Shown here: positions 13,450 through 15,499 of the stretch, one piece after another | Numbering within the stretch: position 1 is the stretch's first letter | Layout of the letters: the number at the start of each line of letters is the position of its first letter | Origin: an uncultured Acidobacteriota bacterium | GTDB lineage: Bacteria > Acidobacteriota > Terriglobia > UBA7540 | Reading direction: 5' to 3' | Assembly: GCA_937900045.1 (NCBI GenBank) | Contig: CALCEB010000067.1 | Location: 1-15,499, forward strand | Length of the DNA: 15,499 nucleotides | The notes under the pieces: generated by a model | Told to the model about the DNA's origin: nothing | The model's input: the letters and a program-made list of their open reading frames with translations, nothing else | The model's database searches: none | Made by a program: the position numbers and the translations under genes

Positions 13450-14862
13450 TCAGATTCTTTGTGTCTTCCACTTGCCGCGCCGGAACAGGATGGCGCTGAC
13501 TGCGGCAATCGCCGATTCTGCAATCAGGATGGACAGGAACGCCCCTTTCGAATGCAAACCGGCGGGAACCGCCAGCGCATAGGCAACGGGTATCTCCACC
13601 AGCCAGTAGCCGAAAAAATTCACCACGGTTGGTGTCCGGGTGTCACCGGCGCCGTTGAACGCCTGGAGCATCACCATGCCGAAGGCATAGGCGATGTTGC
13701 CATAGCTCAGGATGCGCAAGCAGGAAGCGGCAATCGGGACGACGGCGGGATCCCGCGTGAACAACCGGATGATAGGCTCCGCCAGCACGATGAACAGGAT
13801 GCCGATGCTGCCGAGGAAGATCACGTTGTAGAGGCCGGTAAGCCACACGGACTTCTCCGCCCGCTCCGGGTTGCGCGCGCCCAGGTTCTGGCCAACCAGA
13901 GTGGCGGCGGCGTTGCTCAAACCCCAGGAGGGCAGGATGGCAAAGATGACAATGCGGATAGCCACGGTATAGCCAGCGATGGCTGCGCTGCCAAACAGGC
14001 TGATGATCCTCACCAGTCCGATCCAGCTCACATGGGCGATGCCAAACTGCAGGATGCCGGTGACAGAAACGCGGAGGAGGCGAATCATCACTCCAGTATC
14101 CAGGCGGACCTGGCGGACGAGCACCCGGATGCGTTCCGTGCCCTTGAGCAGCCGGTAGAACTGATAGAGCACGCCGATGCCGCGCCCTGTAAAAGTCGCC
14201 AGCGCCGCGCCCGTTACACCCAACTTCGGAAACGGGCCAAGGCCGAAGATCAGGCAGGGATCGAGCACTAGGTTAATGATGTTTGACACCCACAGCAGCC
14301 GCATGGCGATGGCCGCATCACCCGCGCCCCGAAAGATGGCGTTGTTCAGAAACAGCATCAGCAGCACGCCACTGCCACCCAAATAAATGCGGGTGTAGTT
14401 CGAACCCAGTGTGACGATGGCGGATGATGCACCCATGAGCTGAAGCAGATGCGGCGCCAGAAGAAAACAAGGCAGACCGATGGCGAGTGAGAGGATGATT
14501 CCCAGATAGATGGCTTGCACGCCCGCCACCGCCGCTGCATCGGGATCCTTCTCGCCAATTCTGCGCGCCACCATGGCCGTGGTAGAAAGGCCAAGCCCCA
14601 TGGCAATGGCCACCACCAAACTTACCATTGACTCGGTCAGGCCAACGGTGGCGACAGCGTCCGAGCCGAGGCGAGCCACCCAGAAAACGTCAACCACGGC
14701 AAAGAGCGACTCCAGCACCATCTCCAGCACCATGGGAATTGCCAGCAGAAAAATGGCGTGATTCAGGCTGCCGGAAGTAAAGTCCTGGTGCGAGCCGCGA
14801 ACGGCTTCACGGACAGATGACCAGAAAGTAGCCGGTTGTGCGGCGGTGGCCGGAACTTCCAT
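13450..14862 (-). CDS. MATE-family multidrug/toxin efflux transporter
   Basis: A 470-residue inner-membrane antiporter with about twelve hydrophobic helices in two homologous halves. It is expected to export cationic drugs or metabolites in exchange for Na+ or H+. The first half opens LLAIPMVLEMVLESLFAVVD, followed by VARLGSDAVATVGL and GLGLSTTAMVARRIGEKD. The paired family motifs FRGAGDA and FNGAGDT occur in the two halves. I prefer the start at ATG 14862-14860, which has GAGG in the seven to ten bases upstream. The in-frame start at 14955 would add 31 residues read through a strongly palindromic segment that looks like untranslated leader. The substrate is unknown. The gene converges with the GH32 gene and stands alone. 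Confidence 0.92.
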   Translation of the reverse strand: MEVPATAAQPATFWSSVREAVRGSHQDFTSGSLNHAIFLLAIPMVLEMVLESLFAVVDVFWVARLGSDAVATVGLTESMVSLVVAIAMGLGLSTTAMVARRIGEKDPDAAAVAGVQAIYLGIILSLAIGLPCFLLAPHLLQLMGASSAIVTLGSNYTRIYLGGSGVLLMLFLNNAIFRGAGDAAIAMRLLWVSNIINLVLDPCLIFGLGPFPKLGVTGAALATFTGRGIGVLYQFYRLLKGTERIRVLVRQVRLDTGVMIRLLRVSVTGILQFGIAHVSWIGLVRIISLFGSAAIAGYTVAIRIVIFAILPSWGLSNAAATLVGQNLGARNPERAEKSVWLTGLYNVIFLGSIGILFIVLAEPIIRLFTRDPAVVPIAASCLRILSYGNIAYAFGMVMLQAFNGAGDTRTPTVVNFFGYWLVEIPVAYALAVPAGLHSKGAFLSILIAESAIAAVSAILFRRGKWKTQRI

Positions 14863-14905
14863 AAGACCTCGCAAACTGGAATTGGGCTGAGATAAGAGAG
14901 GATCA

Positions 14906-14965
14906 ACCCGCGCGGAGTGCGCAGTATTGCGCAGAAACGGCCGGAAGGCCGCCAATCACGCGGGC
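14906..14965 (-). promoter_or_regulatory. Structured 5' leader of the MATE gene (three-way-junction candidate)
   Basis: Three nested stems fit together. An outer stem CCCGCG/CGCGGG (14907-14912 with 14959-14964) is extended by a G-U pair on the minus strand. It encloses TGCGCA/TGCGCA (14918-14923 with 14928-14933) and CGGCC/GGCCG (14938-14942 with 14947-14951), each with a four-base loop. It lies in the predicted leader about 44 bases before the start codon. It matches no riboswitch class that I know. Confidence 0.35.
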
Positions 14966-15146
14966 TAAAATGCGATCTAGCTAAGGTGGGCCGAGGGAAT
15001 CTTCATCTTTTTAGTTCCTCTACTGTCCGTGGCGAGAGTCTAGTCAACAAAAGCCAAAATATTATACGAATCTGAATTCGGAAAGTCTATCGATAATTAA
15101 GTAGTGACTCAGTCTGGCGATTCTTTATCAGTTTGCTCCTCTACCA
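14956..15146. other. Upstream non-coding part of the MATE region
   Basis: A/T-rich stretch between the folded leader and the first repeat. It carries the candidate MATE promoter at 15061-15089 and nothing else I can support. Confidence 0.4.
15061..15089 (-). promoter_or_regulatory. Candidate promoter of the MATE gene
   Basis: On the minus strand, TAGACT (15089-15084), a 17-base spacer and a perfect TATAAT (15066-15061). The predicted start is near 15054, giving a leader of roughly 190 bases before the MATE ATG, which would include the folded segment at 14906-14965. Confidence 0.5.
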
Positions 15147-15255
15147 TCATTCCCGCGAAAACGGGAATCCAGTCCGCAAGCCGGAGTGGCATTCTAAACT
15201 TGTGCGGAAAAAAAAGGCTCGTTCCTGGCATGGATCCCCGCTTTCGCGGGAATGA
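15147..15255. repeat. MITE-like miniature palindromic element
   Basis: A 109-base element with 26-base terminal inverted repeats. TCATTCCCGCGAAAACGGGA begins the left arm (15147-15172), and the right arm (15230-15255), read in reverse, starts with the same 14 bases and differs at three positions. Each arm is itself a small ATTCCC...GGGAAT-type palindrome, similar to the ATTCCCn8GGGAAT repeats known from Neisseria (dRS3) and many other genomes. The frame through it reads PAKTGIQ and DPRFRGND, a known translation artefact of such repeats. There is no transposase. Confidence 0.7.
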
Positions 15256-15295
15256 CGGCGGCGAACAATGTCAGGAAACATCAAAATGAGTCACC

Positions 15296-15421
15296 ACCGG
15301 TAATTGGGCAGGGGTACAGTTTTGCTGTAGCGCCGCTCTGTGAGCGGCGAAATTGAATTCTCAACGATTTCCGGCATGCGTAGAGCGCCGCCGCAGCAAA
15401 CTGACCCACTACCGGTAATTG
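15296..15421. repeat. Imperfect palindromic repeat bounded by an 11-base direct repeat
   Basis: ACCGGTAATTG occurs at 15296-15306 and again at 15411-15421. Between them, CAGTTTTGCTG and CAGCAAACTG form an imperfect inverted pair, extended by CCGCTCT and AGAGCG. A perfect hairpin CGCCGCTC/GAGCGGCG with a three-base loop sits at 15331-15349. The layout suggests a second miniature mobile or repeat element. No protein-like frame is credible. Confidence 0.5.
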
Positions 15422-15499
15422 AACAATGCTTAGATGACAAAGGTTGTGCAAACGGTTTCAGCAAATACCTGAGCGTCCACAAATGGAGAGTGCTTTGTA

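Noticed and set aside
13246..14271. Long plus-strand open frame (341 residues)
   Set aside because: It is antisense to the MATE gene; the product is rich in Asp, Gln, Gly and His with no domain, as expected for the complement of a GC-rich membrane-protein gene.
15104..15289. Open frame reading PAKTGIQ and DPRFRGND
   Set aside because: Translation of a palindromic repeat element; this peptide is a frequent false gene call.
15291..15482. Minus-strand open frame of 63 residues at the right end
   Set aside because: It covers the second palindromic repeat and shows no start signal or domain.
1..15499. CRISPR array, tRNA or rRNA genes, integrase and attachment sites
   Set aside because: No regularly spaced repeats, no tRNA-like cloverleaf with a CCA-type end, and no integrase or transposase-like protein found on reading both strands.

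Overview
The window is one chromosomal stretch of a free-living, moderately GC-rich bacterium. I think Acidobacteriota is the most likely phylum. The secreted 'IPAG...FxLxRP' protein at 4236-5372 belongs to a type I associate with that phylum, and the Tat-exported GH32 enzyme and palindromic intergenic repeats fit. No rRNA, tRNA or taxon-defining marker is present, so this is inference.

Layout, left to right. (1) 1-1934, minus strand: the N-terminal 319 residues of the DNA-repair ATPase RecN, cut by the window edge, with an EamA/DMT-family membrane transporter upstream. (2) 2128-2946, plus strand: a glycerol-facilitator-type aquaporin (GlpF), divergent from the transporter and preceded by an extended -10 promoter. 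(3) 3030-3680, minus strand: an unrecognised membrane-anchored protein whose C-terminal half weakly resembles the scramblase/LURP/tubby fold. (4) 3681-4235: about 550 bases without a convincing gene but with several inverted repeats, two of which can compete with each other. (5) 4236-8229, plus strand: a tight four-gene operon of envelope proteins. It encodes a VirB10/TrbI-like domain protein with a helical tail, a coiled-coil protein, a small secreted protein and a lytic transglycosylase. (6) 8425-9690: NAD(P)-dependent glutamate dehydrogenase with a good promoter and an 11-codon upstream ORF that overlaps its start. (7) 9746-11518: a two-gene module of lower GC, an OLD/DUF3696-like AAA ATPase followed 3 bases later by a PIN-like nuclease. 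This resembles an anti-phage or toxin module and is the best candidate here for an undescribed system. (8) 11541-13073: a Tat-exported GH32 fructan/sucrose hydrolase, closed by a hairpin. (9) 13450-14862, minus strand: a MATE-family efflux transporter with a long, foldable 5' leader. (10) 14863-15499: non-coding, holding the leader, its promoter and two miniature palindromic repeats.

Most of the window is ordinary housekeeping and transport (repair, glycerol uptake, nitrogen assimilation, sugar hydrolysis, efflux). The accessory elements are the ATPase-PIN pair between gdhA and the GH32 gene, the secreted operon and the repeats at the right end.
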